A DNA stretch of 20,900 nt from Planctomycetota bacterium (GTDB lineage: Bacteria; Planctomycetota; PUPC01; JACPCR01), in assembly GCA_030740295.1 (NCBI GenBank), contig JASLXP010001091.1:1-20900 (forward strand), given 5' to 3'. Shown here piece by piece: positions 14,007 through 20,900 of the stretch; the stretch's first letter is position 1, and each line of letters begins with the position of its first letter. Both the position numbers and the translations under genes were made by a program. Below the pieces are notes generated by a model. That model was not told where the DNA came from. It saw only the letters and a list, made by a program, of their open reading frames with translations, and did not search any database.

Positions 14007-15461
14007 TTATTTCTTATCTTTCAAGACCAGGAATCGTGCGGGGCCTTTGGCGTTCTTGACCCGCAGAAGCAAGACCTTCTTGTTCCGGGCGTTCTGCAGG
14101 GCTCTGTTGAAATCCTGCAGAGTCTTCACAGGAGTACGCGCGGCTTCGAGGATCAGGTCGCCGGCAACCAGGTGGGCTTTGGCTGCGGGGCTGTCATCCT
14201 CGATGCCAGCGATCACCAGGCCCTCAGTTGCGCGCTCGTATCCGAAGCCTTCGGCTAACGCGGGCGTCAGCTCCTGTAAAGTGAGCCCGAACCCGACTTT
14301 GGCCGCGCTGGTAGGCGAAGGCTCTTGTCTGCGGCCGGCTCTCGCTATGGCATTCGGAGTCAGCTCGGAAAGGGTCACGTTGACCGTAACTTCCTTGTTG
14401 TTTCGCCAGACCACGACCTTGCTTTTATGCCCTACCGGCGTCTCGGCGACCGTGTGTCTGAGCTGGTTGCCGTTCTTGATTTCGACGTGGTTGAACTTGA
14501 GGATGATGTCACCCACCTTGACGCCGCCCTTGTCAGCGGGACCTCCTGCAATCACGTCGATGACGATGACGCCGTCCGTGTTTTCGCGGCCGTATTGCTC
14601 GGCCAGGTCTCTATCCAGCGGCTGGAATTGAACGCCCAGAAATCCACGAGCGACCCGGCCTACCTGGATCAGGCTCTTCATAATCTTCTTGGCCTGATTG
14701 ATGGGGATGCTGAAACCAACACCCGCATTCGAGTAGCTCGGACTGATGATGGCGGTATTGATGCCGATGACTTCCCCATCCAGATTCACGAGGGCCCCGC
14801 CGCTGTTGCCCGGATTGATGGCTGCGTCCGTCTGAATGAAGTTTTCGTAATCGGTGAGATGCAGGTTGGTGCGGCCCTTGGCGCTGACGATGCCTGAAGT
14901 CACCGTACTGTCGAGCCCGAATGGGTTACCGATAGCGAGCACGATCTCGCCCACCTCCAGGCTGCTCGAATCGCCAAGCTTCGCAGCCGTCAGATTCGCA
15001 CGATTCACCTTGAGCACAGCCAGGTCCGTCTTGGGATCGGTGCCGACAACCTTGGCCGGAAATTCTTCATTCTCATTGAAGCGAACGAGAATTTTGTCGG
15101 CGCCGTCAATGACGTGGTTATTGGTCAGAATATAACCCTTGGCATCGACCACTACGCCCGAGCCCGTGCCGCGCTGTTCCGGCATTCGAAACTCGCGATT
15201 GGGCATATAGCGGCGAAACAGCTCAAACTGGTCACGGAAGCGTTCCGGTATATTTACGCCCGGATGAGCCTGTGCCTTTCGCACGGAGCTCACATGCACC
15301 ACTACCGGTCTGACTTTTTTGGCAACCTGTATGTATGCCTTGGAGAGATTCTTCAGATAAGCGATCGCTCCATTCCCTTCCTGGGCCTGCAAACTGTCTG
15401 GCGCAAACGTCAGAGCCAGAATTGATAAAGCTCCGGCAAGATACATTGAATGCCTTCTCAT
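14007..15461 (-). CDS. degP: DegP/HtrA-family periplasmic serine protease
   Basis: A 484-residue protein of usual DegP length. The signal peptide covers about 1-26 (cleavage near LQAQ). The trypsin-like domain (about 45-260) has the full catalytic triad: His116 (LTNNHVI), Asp146 (KTDLAVLK) and Ser220 (NPGNSGGAL). Two PDZ domains follow, at about 265-365 (GFLGVQFQPL, GVKVGDIILKFN) and about 385-480 (GLVIAGIEDDSPAAKA, LVAGDLILEA). By family knowledge it degrades or refolds damaged envelope proteins. The ATG at 15461 is preceded by AGGAGG at good spacing, and a strong terminator follows the stop. It appears to be a single-gene unit. DegQ or MucD could be the closer name; the symbol denotes the family. 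Confidence 0.95.
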   Translation of the reverse strand: MRRHSMYLAGALSILALTFAPDSLQAQEGNGAIAYLKNLSKAYIQVAKKVRPVVVHVSSVRKAQAHPGVNIPERFRDQFELFRRYMPNREFRMPEQRGTGSGVVVDAKGYILTNNHVIDGADKILVRFNENEEFPAKVVGTDPKTDLAVLKVNRANLTAAKLGDSSSLEVGEIVLAIGNPFGLDSTVTSGIVSAKGRTNLHLTDYENFIQTDAAINPGNSGGALVNLDGEVIGINTAIISPSYSNAGVGFSIPINQAKKIMKSLIQVGRVARGFLGVQFQPLDRDLAEQYGRENTDGVIVIDVIAGGPADKGGVKVGDIILKFNHVEIKNGNQLRHTVAETPVGHKSKVVVWRNNKEVTVNVTLSELTPNAIARAGRRQEPSPTSAAKVGFGLTLQELTPALAEGFGYERATEGLVIAGIEDDSPAAKAHLVAGDLILEAARTPVKTLQDFNRALQNARNKKVLLLRVKNAKGPARFLVLKDKK

Positions 15462-15834
15462 TTGGCTTTCCTCCTATTTGATCGATGACTATTTTTCAGG
15501 GCTGGTCTCGGGCGAAAAGGCTTGTGCCTCTTTATTACGCCACCTTTGACCGTTCGTTTGAGTCGGGTGATTAGAATCAACTATATCTCATGAAAGTTGA
15601 ACAACCCAATGCGGGTGCCGCGTTCCGAGCAATGGGAGTTACTTCCGTATAACAGTTGTCTGATCTCCGACGCCAGTATTACGCCGAATGTGCGGCGCTG
15701 CGGGATCGGATTCGGTCAACAAGTGTAAAGAGATGTCAGGTCCGTGAGCCGGCCCACCGGTCTGGCGAGCTGTTTTCAAACTGGGCTGAAGATGTAGAAT
15801 GAGAAACACATTTCACAGCACTTATGATCCTTGT
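15462..15834. other. Divergent intergenic region
   Basis: These 373 bases lie between the leftward protease and the rightward oxidoreductase. Apart from the AGGAGG of the protease, I find no convincing promoter, RNA or small gene. The oxidoreductase frame is open back to an ATG at 15799. Confidence 0.4.
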
Positions 15835-17127
15835 ATGAAAAATCAAGATAAGCCAAACCAATCCACTCGCCGCGAGTTTATTCGAAAGACTGCCACAGCC
15901 GCTTCCGGAATCGGGCTCTTTCACATTGTCCCGCGCAGGGTCCTGGGTGGTGAAGGCCATACAGCCCCGAGTGATACGGTGACCCGCGCGGTCATCGGTC
16001 TGGGTAGAGGCAACGGTTTCACGATGGCCAACAAGGATGAAAACGCCCCCGTGACCCTTGCTGTCTGCGATGTGGACTCTAAACGACTGGAGCGCTCGTT
16101 AGCCCGGGCCGGCAAGCCCTGCAAGGGATACAAAGATTTCAGGGAAGTCATGGAAAGGGACGACATTGACACCATCTTTGTCATGACCCCTCCCCACTGG
16201 CACGCGCTGGTCTGTCTTCATGCCGCGCAATCAGGCAAGGATCTTTATTGTGAAAAGCCGATGACAAGGTTCATCGCCGAAGGACAGCACGTGGCGGACG
16301 CAGTCAGACGTTACGGTCGTGTTTTCCAGATTGGCACTTTCGGCCGATACGGGGCAAGCAGGAATTCTAATTACAGGATGGTCCGCAAAATCATGGGCAG
16401 CGGTTTCCTGCCAAAGGAAAAAGCGCCCGTGATCAAAATCAGAGGCAATTTCAAGGTGAAACGGTGGAGCGGCCTGATCGACTGGCAGCCGCAGCCGATA
16501 CCGAAAGAACTGGATTGGGATATGTATCTCGGCCCCGCACCTTACAAACCTTATCACCGGCACCGGACTCACGGGAGCTTCCGAGGCTATTGGGATTTCG
16601 ACGGCGGAGGACTGGCCGATATGGGCCAGCACTTCCTGGACGGCGTGCAATGGACCTTGAACAAAGATCACACCAGCCCGATTGAAGTGCAGGCCAATGC
16701 TCCCTTCCCTGCACACCCGGACGCGTGCGGAATGTGGGGATGGGTCGAATTGAAGTACGAAGACGGCACAACGCTCATCTTTGAAAGCCGCGAATGGGGA
16801 GAAAGCCATCCAGCATCTGAACGCGGCTACCCATCGTTGAACGACCTGTCGCCGGAACACCAGAAAATCGTCCAGGCCATTCCAGACGAAGAGCCCATGA
16901 TCGGCAACGGCCAGTGGGAGTTTGAGCGGGCCGTCAAGGAGCGCCGTCCATGCGGCGGTAACGCAGATGTTTCAAACCGCTGCGCCACCTTGCTGCACCT
17001 CGCCAACATCGCCATCCGCACCGGCCGCAAGCTGCGATACGACCCGGCAAAGCAGCAGTTCATCGGTGACGAGGAAGCAAACCGCCTGGTGAACGTGCCG
17101 ATGCGTGCGCCCTGGCATCTGGCGTAG
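15835..17127 (+). CDS. Gfo/Idh/MocA-family oxidoreductase with Tat signal
   Basis: A 430-residue protein from the ATG at 15835. The N-terminus carries a twin-arginine motif (TRREFIRKTATAASG, 11-25), indicating folded export by the Tat system. The Rossmann domain has VIGLGRGNGF (53-62) as the dinucleotide loop, then FVMTPPHWHAL and CEKPM (139-143), with Lys141 the family's conserved catalytic Lys. The C-terminal domain has GYWDFDGGGLADMGQHFLD, typical of the Tat-exported planctomycete-type subgroup. By family knowledge it is an NAD(P)-dependent sugar or sugar-acid oxidoreductase; the substrate is not predictable. The 15799 ATG is in frame but would place the Arg pair unusually deep, so 15835 is preferred; neither has a clear ribosome binding site. 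The convergent sulfatase gene suggests a glycan-degradation context. Confidence 0.9.
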   Translation: MKNQDKPNQSTRREFIRKTATAASGIGLFHIVPRRVLGGEGHTAPSDTVTRAVIGLGRGNGFTMANKDENAPVTLAVCDVDSKRLERSLARAGKPCKGYKDFREVMERDDIDTIFVMTPPHWHALVCLHAAQSGKDLYCEKPMTRFIAEGQHVADAVRRYGRVFQIGTFGRYGASRNSNYRMVRKIMGSGFLPKEKAPVIKIRGNFKVKRWSGLIDWQPQPIPKELDWDMYLGPAPYKPYHRHRTHGSFRGYWDFDGGGLADMGQHFLDGVQWTLNKDHTSPIEVQANAPFPAHPDACGMWGWVELKYEDGTTLIFESREWGESHPASERGYPSLNDLSPEHQKIVQAIPDEEPMIGNGQWEFERAVKERRPCGGNADVSNRCATLLHLANIAIRTGRKLRYDPAKQQFIGDEEANRLVNVPMRAPWHLA

Positions 17128-17155
17128 GTGCCCAGTCTTCAGTGCAATCTCACAT

Positions 17156-17186
17156 TTCATCTCATGTCATATGTCCATGAGATGAA
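17156..17186. terminator. Hairpin between convergent genes, possible bidirectional terminator
   Basis: A perfect 11-base-pair stem, TTCATCTCATG (17156-17166) with CATGAGATGAA (17176-17186), closes a nine-base loop. It lies in the 76-base gap between the oxidoreductase stop (17127) and the sulfatase stop (17204). There is no T-run on either side, so termination efficiency is uncertain. Confidence 0.6.
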
Positions 17187-17203
17187 GATTCTGGCACCTC
17201 ATT

Positions 17204-18652
17204 TCACCAGGGCCCAATTCTTTCCGGCAGTGGATCGGCTGTAAAGGCCATCCGATCACAAAGCTGCTTCAGCATGCTCATTTTGGTGTCGGAGTGGGCG
17301 GCATCGTCCCATAGATTTCTGGTCTCTGTTGGGTCTTCCCGCAGATCGTATAGCTCGCCGGTTTCGAGTCCGTGGGCCACTACGATCTTGTATCGCTCAG
17401 AACGAAGCATGGTGGCGAACGGCGCGGGCTCTACGCGGGCCTGCATGCCGTGGTAATACTCGGAATAGACGGTGTCATGATGGTGGCTGAGATCCGAATC
17501 ATCTTCGGTGAGAAGTGACCAGAGCGATTTTGACTGCATGCCAGGATAACGCGGCAGACCGGCAGCATCGAGAAGCGTCGGCGCGAGATCCATCAGCTCG
17601 ACCAGCGCGTTTGTTCGGCGGTCTGACTCGATACGCCCGGGCCATGACACGATCAGTGGCACCTTCACGGCAGGTTCATAGAAGTAAGGGCCTTTGAGAT
17701 AGATGCTGTGGTCACCGAGCATCTCGCCGTGGTCGGACATGTAAATGACGATCGTGTTTTCACGCTGACCGGTCCTGTCGAGTGCTTCCAGCATGCGGCC
17801 GACCTGTTCATCAATGAGGTCACACATGGCCCAGTAGGCCGCCGTCACCAGGCGATGTTCTTCATCCGACATCTCCTCGAAATGATGCGGACCGGGGTGA
17901 TGATAATCGTCCCTGAATTCCGGTGACTGATAACGGGGCTTGCTATCCAACTCCCCTTCCACGTAATTCGGCAGCGGAATCTCATCCAGAAGATCCAGAT
18001 AGCGTTCGAGATACTCAGCCGGTGGATCGAACGCGAAGTGCGGGTCGAAAATATTCACCGAAAACAGCCACGGACGCCCCGTTTTGCTGGATCGCTCCAT
18101 GAAATCGATAGCCTTCTGCGCGCACCAGGTCGTCTGGTGATGTTCGGACGGCATACCTGTACGGACGTGCTTCGAGTCGTTGTAAGGAGGCGTCTTGTAT
18201 TCGACTCCACGTTCCTGGAGCCAGAGCCCATACTCGCTGCCAGGCCAGTCCGGCGAAGGATGATGGGACCAGTTGAAAACGTGATAACCGTCATCAATGC
18301 GCCGCTCCATATCCGGGCAAGGCCGCGGATTGCACGCGGAAATGTGCAGCTTGCCCGACAGGCCGCACGTATAGCCGGCATCCGCCAGCAGCTTTGTGAC
18401 GAGCGTTTCGTCGGATGGAATATTCTGTCCGTTCTGCCGCGCCCGAGTGGTTCGTGGATACCGGCCGGTCAGAAAGCTTGCCCTGCTCGGAGTGCAGATG
18501 GGGCTTTGGCAGAACGCGTTTTCAAACAGGACCCCATCTTCAGCCAGCCGGTCGATATGCGGGGTCTGAACGAATGAGTTTCCGTAACAGCCGAGCGTGT
18601 CGAACCGCTGCTGGTCGCTGCAAATCCAAAGGATGTTCGGTTGGTCTGGCAT
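17204..18652 (-). CDS. Sulfatase (type I, formylglycine-dependent)
   Basis: A 482-residue protein. The active-site signature is CTPSRASFLTGR with Cys53, which by family knowledge is converted to formylglycine by a maturation enzyme. Metal-ligand regions are ICSDQQR (Asp13) and MSDHGEMLGDH (305-315, Asp307 and His308). The C-terminal part has the usual ELYDLREDPTETRNL. It should hydrolyse sulfate esters, probably on glycans. No signal peptide is present from the ATG at 18652. An in-frame GTG at 18679 adds only nine non-hydrophobic residues, so the enzyme looks cytoplasmic or uses an unrecognised export route. Neither start has a clear Shine-Dalgarno. Substrate class cannot be told. No formylglycine-generating enzyme is in the window. 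Confidence 0.93.
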   Translation of the reverse strand: MPDQPNILWICSDQQRFDTLGCYGNSFVQTPHIDRLAEDGVLFENAFCQSPICTPSRASFLTGRYPRTTRARQNGQNIPSDETLVTKLLADAGYTCGLSGKLHISACNPRPCPDMERRIDDGYHVFNWSHHPSPDWPGSEYGLWLQERGVEYKTPPYNDSKHVRTGMPSEHHQTTWCAQKAIDFMERSSKTGRPWLFSVNIFDPHFAFDPPAEYLERYLDLLDEIPLPNYVEGELDSKPRYQSPEFRDDYHHPGPHHFEEMSDEEHRLVTAAYWAMCDLIDEQVGRMLEALDRTGQRENTIVIYMSDHGEMLGDHSIYLKGPYFYEPAVKVPLIVSWPGRIESDRRTNALVELMDLAPTLLDAAGLPRYPGMQSKSLWSLLTEDDSDLSHHHDTVYSEYYHGMQARVEPAPFATMLRSERYKIVVAHGLETGELYDLREDPTETRNLWDDAAHSDTKMSMLKQLCDRMAFTADPLPERIGPW

Positions 18653-18747
18653 GGGTTGCGTGGTTCGTTGATAAATCACCCGGAGTCGAGTTTCTGTTTT
18701 TGCCCTTCATCGTCCGGAAAATCAATCGTCACCCCGCGCAGAACATT

Positions 18748-18814
18748 CGTGGGATGGGCGTCTCGACCCGGCCATCCTACGGTTCCGTCGCGAGGAGAGG
18801 TCGAGAACCCACTG
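18748..18814. repeat. GGGCGTC-core palindromic repeat, copy C
   Basis: CGTGGGATGGGCGTC opens the element and GGCCATCCTACG closes its inner part (18748-18781), matching the borders of copy B with a much shorter interior. A second pairing joins GTGGG and TCTCGACC (within 18749-18768) to GGTCGAGAACCCAC. The element lies just upstream of the leuC promoter, between the divergent sulfatase and leuC. Confidence 0.7.
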
Positions 18815-18818
18815 CGCA

Positions 18819-18846
18819 TTGTTATGCCGCGACCCAGGGCTATAAT
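18819..18846 (+). promoter_or_regulatory. Sigma-70-type promoter of leuCD
   Basis: The -10 box TATAAT (18841-18846) matches the consensus exactly. The -35 box TTGTTA (18819-18824) matches TTGACA at four of six positions, with a 16-base spacer. Transcription would start near 18853, leaving a leader of about 48 bases before the GTG. I see no leader-peptide attenuator or T-box in so short a leader. Confidence 0.7.
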
Positions 18847-18890
18847 CCCCGCCCCCTGCCTGAATGGGCATTACAAAACTCGATATAGAC

Positions 18891-18894
18891 GGAG
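18891..18894 (+). promoter_or_regulatory. Shine-Dalgarno GGAG for the leuC GTG start
   Basis: GGAG lies six bases before the GTG at 18901 and supports that start over the in-frame ATG at 18928, which would remove nine residues. Confidence 0.7.
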
Positions 18895-18900
18895 TACAAC

Positions 18901-20316
18901 GTGGATACAAGCAACAGGCCGCGGACGATGTTCCAGAAAATCTGGGATGACCACATCGTCCATCAGGAGAGCGGTAAACCGGCAATCATATACATCGATT
19001 TGCAGTTGGTTCATGAGGTCACCTCACCCCAGGCATTTGAAGGTCTTCGCCTCTCCGGACGTAAAGTTCGGTGGCCTGAACGGACTTTTGCGACGATGGA
19101 TCACAACGTGCCGACCACGGACCGCGGCCTCCCGATTCTGGATGAGATCGCAAAAAAGCAGATCGAAACGTTGGCCAGCAACTGTAGTGAATTTGGCGTC
19201 ACACTCTTCGATCTCCATCATCCCGATCAGGGCGTGGTACACGTCATCGGCCCGGAGCTCGGCCTGACGCAGCCCGGCATGACCATCGTCTGCGGCGACA
19301 GCCATACCTCGACACACGGCGCATTCGGTGCGCTGGCATTTGGAATCGGCACGAGTGAAGTGGAACACGTGCTGGCCACTCAATGCCTGCGCCAGAGCCA
19401 TCCGAAGACTTTCGAGATTCGTGTGGACGGTACGCTTTCAGCCGGCGTGACAGCAAAGGACGTCATCCTCGCCATCATCGGCAAAATCGGCACGGACGGT
19501 GGCACCGGCAGCGTCATCGAATATCGAGGCGACTGTATCGAAGCCATGTCCATGGAAGAGCGGATGACCGTGTGCAACATGTCCATCGAGGCAGGCGCAC
19601 GAGCGGGCATGATTGCCCCCGATCAGAAAACCTTCGATTACCTCGAGGGGCGCCGCTACATCGATGACTCGACGGCATTTGAGGAACAGGTAGAGAAATG
19701 GCGCTCGTGTGTCACTGACGAGGGTGCTGAGTTTGACCAGAGCATCAGCTTGAATGGCGCAGAGCTGAGTCCACAGGTTACCTGGGGAACAAGCCCGGGT
19801 ATGGTGACCGGCGTCACAGACAAGGTGCCGGCGCCCGGCGATTTCGAAAACGAAAATGATCAAAAAGCTGCCGCTCAGGCCCTTGAATACATGGGCCTCG
19901 AACCGGGCGTTTCCATTGGGGACATCGATGTCGAACGCGTCTTTATCGGCTCATGTACCAACTCACGCATGGAAGACCTCCGCGCCGCAGCCGATATTGT
20001 CAAAGGCAAGAAGGTCTCCGACAGTGTGAACGCGATGGTTGTCCCCGGCTCGCAGACAATCAAGAAGCAGGCAGAAGAAGAAGGGCTCGATGCTGTTTTC
20101 GAAGAGGCCGGTTTCGAATGGAGAGAATCCGGCTGCAGCATGTGCCTCGGTATGAACCCGGACATCCTCGTTCCCGGCGAGCGCTGCGCATCCACCTCAA
20201 ACCGCAACTTCGAAGGCCGACAGGGCAAAGGCGGCCGCACGCACCTCGTCAGCCCGATCATGGCTGCCGGAGCGGCGATTCACGGGCGCTTCGTGGATAT
20301 CAGAGAATTCGCATAA
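18901..20316 (+). CDS. leuC: 3-isopropylmalate dehydratase large subunit
   Basis: A 471-residue protein of normal LeuC length. Aconitase-superfamily signatures include [20 protein letters not shown] (131-150), [15 protein letters not shown] (349-363) and [11 protein letters not shown] (411-421). Cys352, Cys412 and Cys415 are the three [4Fe-4S] cluster ligands. With LeuD it isomerises 2-isopropylmalate to 3-isopropylmalate in leucine biosynthesis, in the cytoplasm. The GTG start is supported by GGAG six bases upstream and by a promoter at 18819-18846. leuD begins 23 bases after the stop, so the two form an operon. Homoaconitase or citramalate-pathway isomerases share the family, but the pairing and motifs fit LeuC. 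Confidence 0.96.
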   Translation: MDTSNRPRTMFQKIWDDHIVHQESGKPAIIYIDLQLVHEVTSPQAFEGLRLSGRKVRWPERTFATMDHNVPTTDRGLPILDEIAKKQIETLASNCSEFGVTLFDLHHPDQGVVHVIGPELGLTQPGMTIVCGDSHTSTHGAFGALAFGIGTSEVEHVLATQCLRQSHPKTFEIRVDGTLSAGVTAKDVILAIIGKIGTDGGTGSVIEYRGDCIEAMSMEERMTVCNMSIEAGARAGMIAPDQKTFDYLEGRRYIDDSTAFEEQVEKWRSCVTDEGAEFDQSISLNGAELSPQVTWGTSPGMVTGVTDKVPAPGDFENENDQKAAAQALEYMGLEPGVSIGDIDVERVFIGSCTNSRMEDLRAAADIVKGKKVSDSVNAMVVPGSQTIKKQAEEEGLDAVFEEAGFEWRESGCSMCLGMNPDILVPGERCASTSNRNFEGRQGKGGRTHLVSPIMAAGAAIHGRFVDIREFA

Positions 20317-20339
20317 GGCTTTATTACACAGGCAAGACC

Positions 20340-20900
20340 ATGGAACCATTCATCACACACAAAGGCATCGTCGCGTCATTGGATCGCGTCCACGTCGATA
20401 CGGACCAGATCATTCCCAAGCAGTTTTTGAAGCGCATCGAGCGAACCGGTTTTGGCGAGTTCCTCTTCTTCGATTGGAGATACCATCCGGATGGCTCATC
20501 CAATCCGGATTTCAAACTGAACGCGCCCCGCTTCGATGGCGCAAGCATACTGCTCGCGCAGGATAACTTTGGCTGCGGATCTTCCCGCGAGCACGCGCCC
20601 TGGGCCTTGATGGACTATGGTTTCATCGTGCTGATCGCGCCGTCCTTCGCTGACATCTTCTACAGCAACTGTTTCAAGAACGGCATCCTTCCGATCCGCC
20701 TGCCGCAGGAACAGGTGGATGAGCTGTTCAGCCGGTGTGATGCAGCGGAAGGCTATGAATTGGTCGCCGATCTCGATGCGCAGCAGATCTCAGACAGCAA
20801 TGGGCTGGCGATCAGTTTCGAGATCGAGGAACACCGAAAAGAATGCCTGCTGCTGGGCCTCGACGATATCGCTCAAACGCTTCAGCATGAAGATAAGATC
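20340..20900 (+). CDS. leuD: 3-isopropylmalate dehydratase small subunit (3' end outside window)
   Basis: The frame opens at the ATG at 20340 and runs 187 codons to the window end without a stop. LeuD is usually about 200 residues, so only the last few residues should be missing. Signatures: [16 protein letters not shown] near the N-terminus, [15 protein letters not shown] in the middle, and [18 protein letters not shown]. It is the partner subunit of LeuC and carries the swivelling domain that completes the active site. The ribosome binding site is weak (AGGCAAGA region), consistent with translation following leuC. Confidence 0.95.
   Translation, partial: MEPFITHKGIVASLDRVHVDTDQIIPKQFLKRIERTGFGEFLFFDWRYHPDGSSNPDFKLNAPRFDGASILLAQDNFGCGSSREHAPWALMDYGFIVLIAPSFADIFYSNCFKNGILPIRLPQEQVDELFSRCDAAEGYELVADLDAQQISDSNGLAISFEIEEHRKECLLLGLDDIAQTLQHEDKI

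Overview
The window is chromosomal DNA of moderately high GC from a Gram-negative-type bacterium. The lineage was not identified by any search. The gene mix resembles Planctomycetota, Lentisphaerota, Kiritimatiellota or candidate Hydrogenedentota: a cytoplasmic-type sulfatase next to a Tat-exported Gfo/Idh/MocA oxidoreductase, a membrane-anchored Ser/Thr kinase, a PQQ-propeller lipoprotein, a URO-D-like methyltransferase, and GC-rich palindromic intergenic repeats. No tRNA, rRNA, CRISPR array, transposase or phage gene was seen.

Layout: (1) 1-619, the 3' end of an FGGY sugar kinase, most like xylulokinase. (2) 965-1957, a LysM-YkuD L,D-transpeptidase. (3) Leftward genes for an exported helical protein (2155-3057) and a URO-D-family methyltransferase (3216-4475). 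(4) A rightward Ser/Thr kinase (4805-6730), convergent with a 920-residue leftward multidomain protein (6744-9506). (5) A rightward PQQ-propeller lipoprotein (9907-12204), a large nested inverted repeat, and a small membrane-anchored protein (12609-13058). (6) A leftward group: DegP/HtrA protease (14007-15461) with a clear terminator, a small zinc-ribbon protein (13641-13844), and a 54-codon sulfatase remnant (13461-13625). (7) Gfo/Idh/MocA oxidoreductase (15835-17127) convergent with a sulfatase (17204-18652), with a hairpin between them. (8) leuC-leuD (18901 to the window end) behind a recognisable promoter.

Functionally there are three themes. The cell-envelope theme covers the L,D-transpeptidase, DegP, the exported helical protein and the lipoprotein. 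The carbohydrate and sulfated-glycan theme covers the sugar kinase, oxidoreductase and sulfatase. Leucine biosynthesis is represented by leuCD.

The strongest candidate for something new is the 6744-9506 gene. It joins an M28/DUF4910-like aminopeptidase domain, a small winged-helix-like linker domain, a complete aminoglycoside-3-N-acetyltransferase-fold domain and a four-cysteine tail in one polypeptide. The other notable items are a sulfatase gene that seems to have lost its whole middle in frame, and two families of palindromic intergenic repeats: one 198-bp nested structure and three GGGCGTC-core elements.
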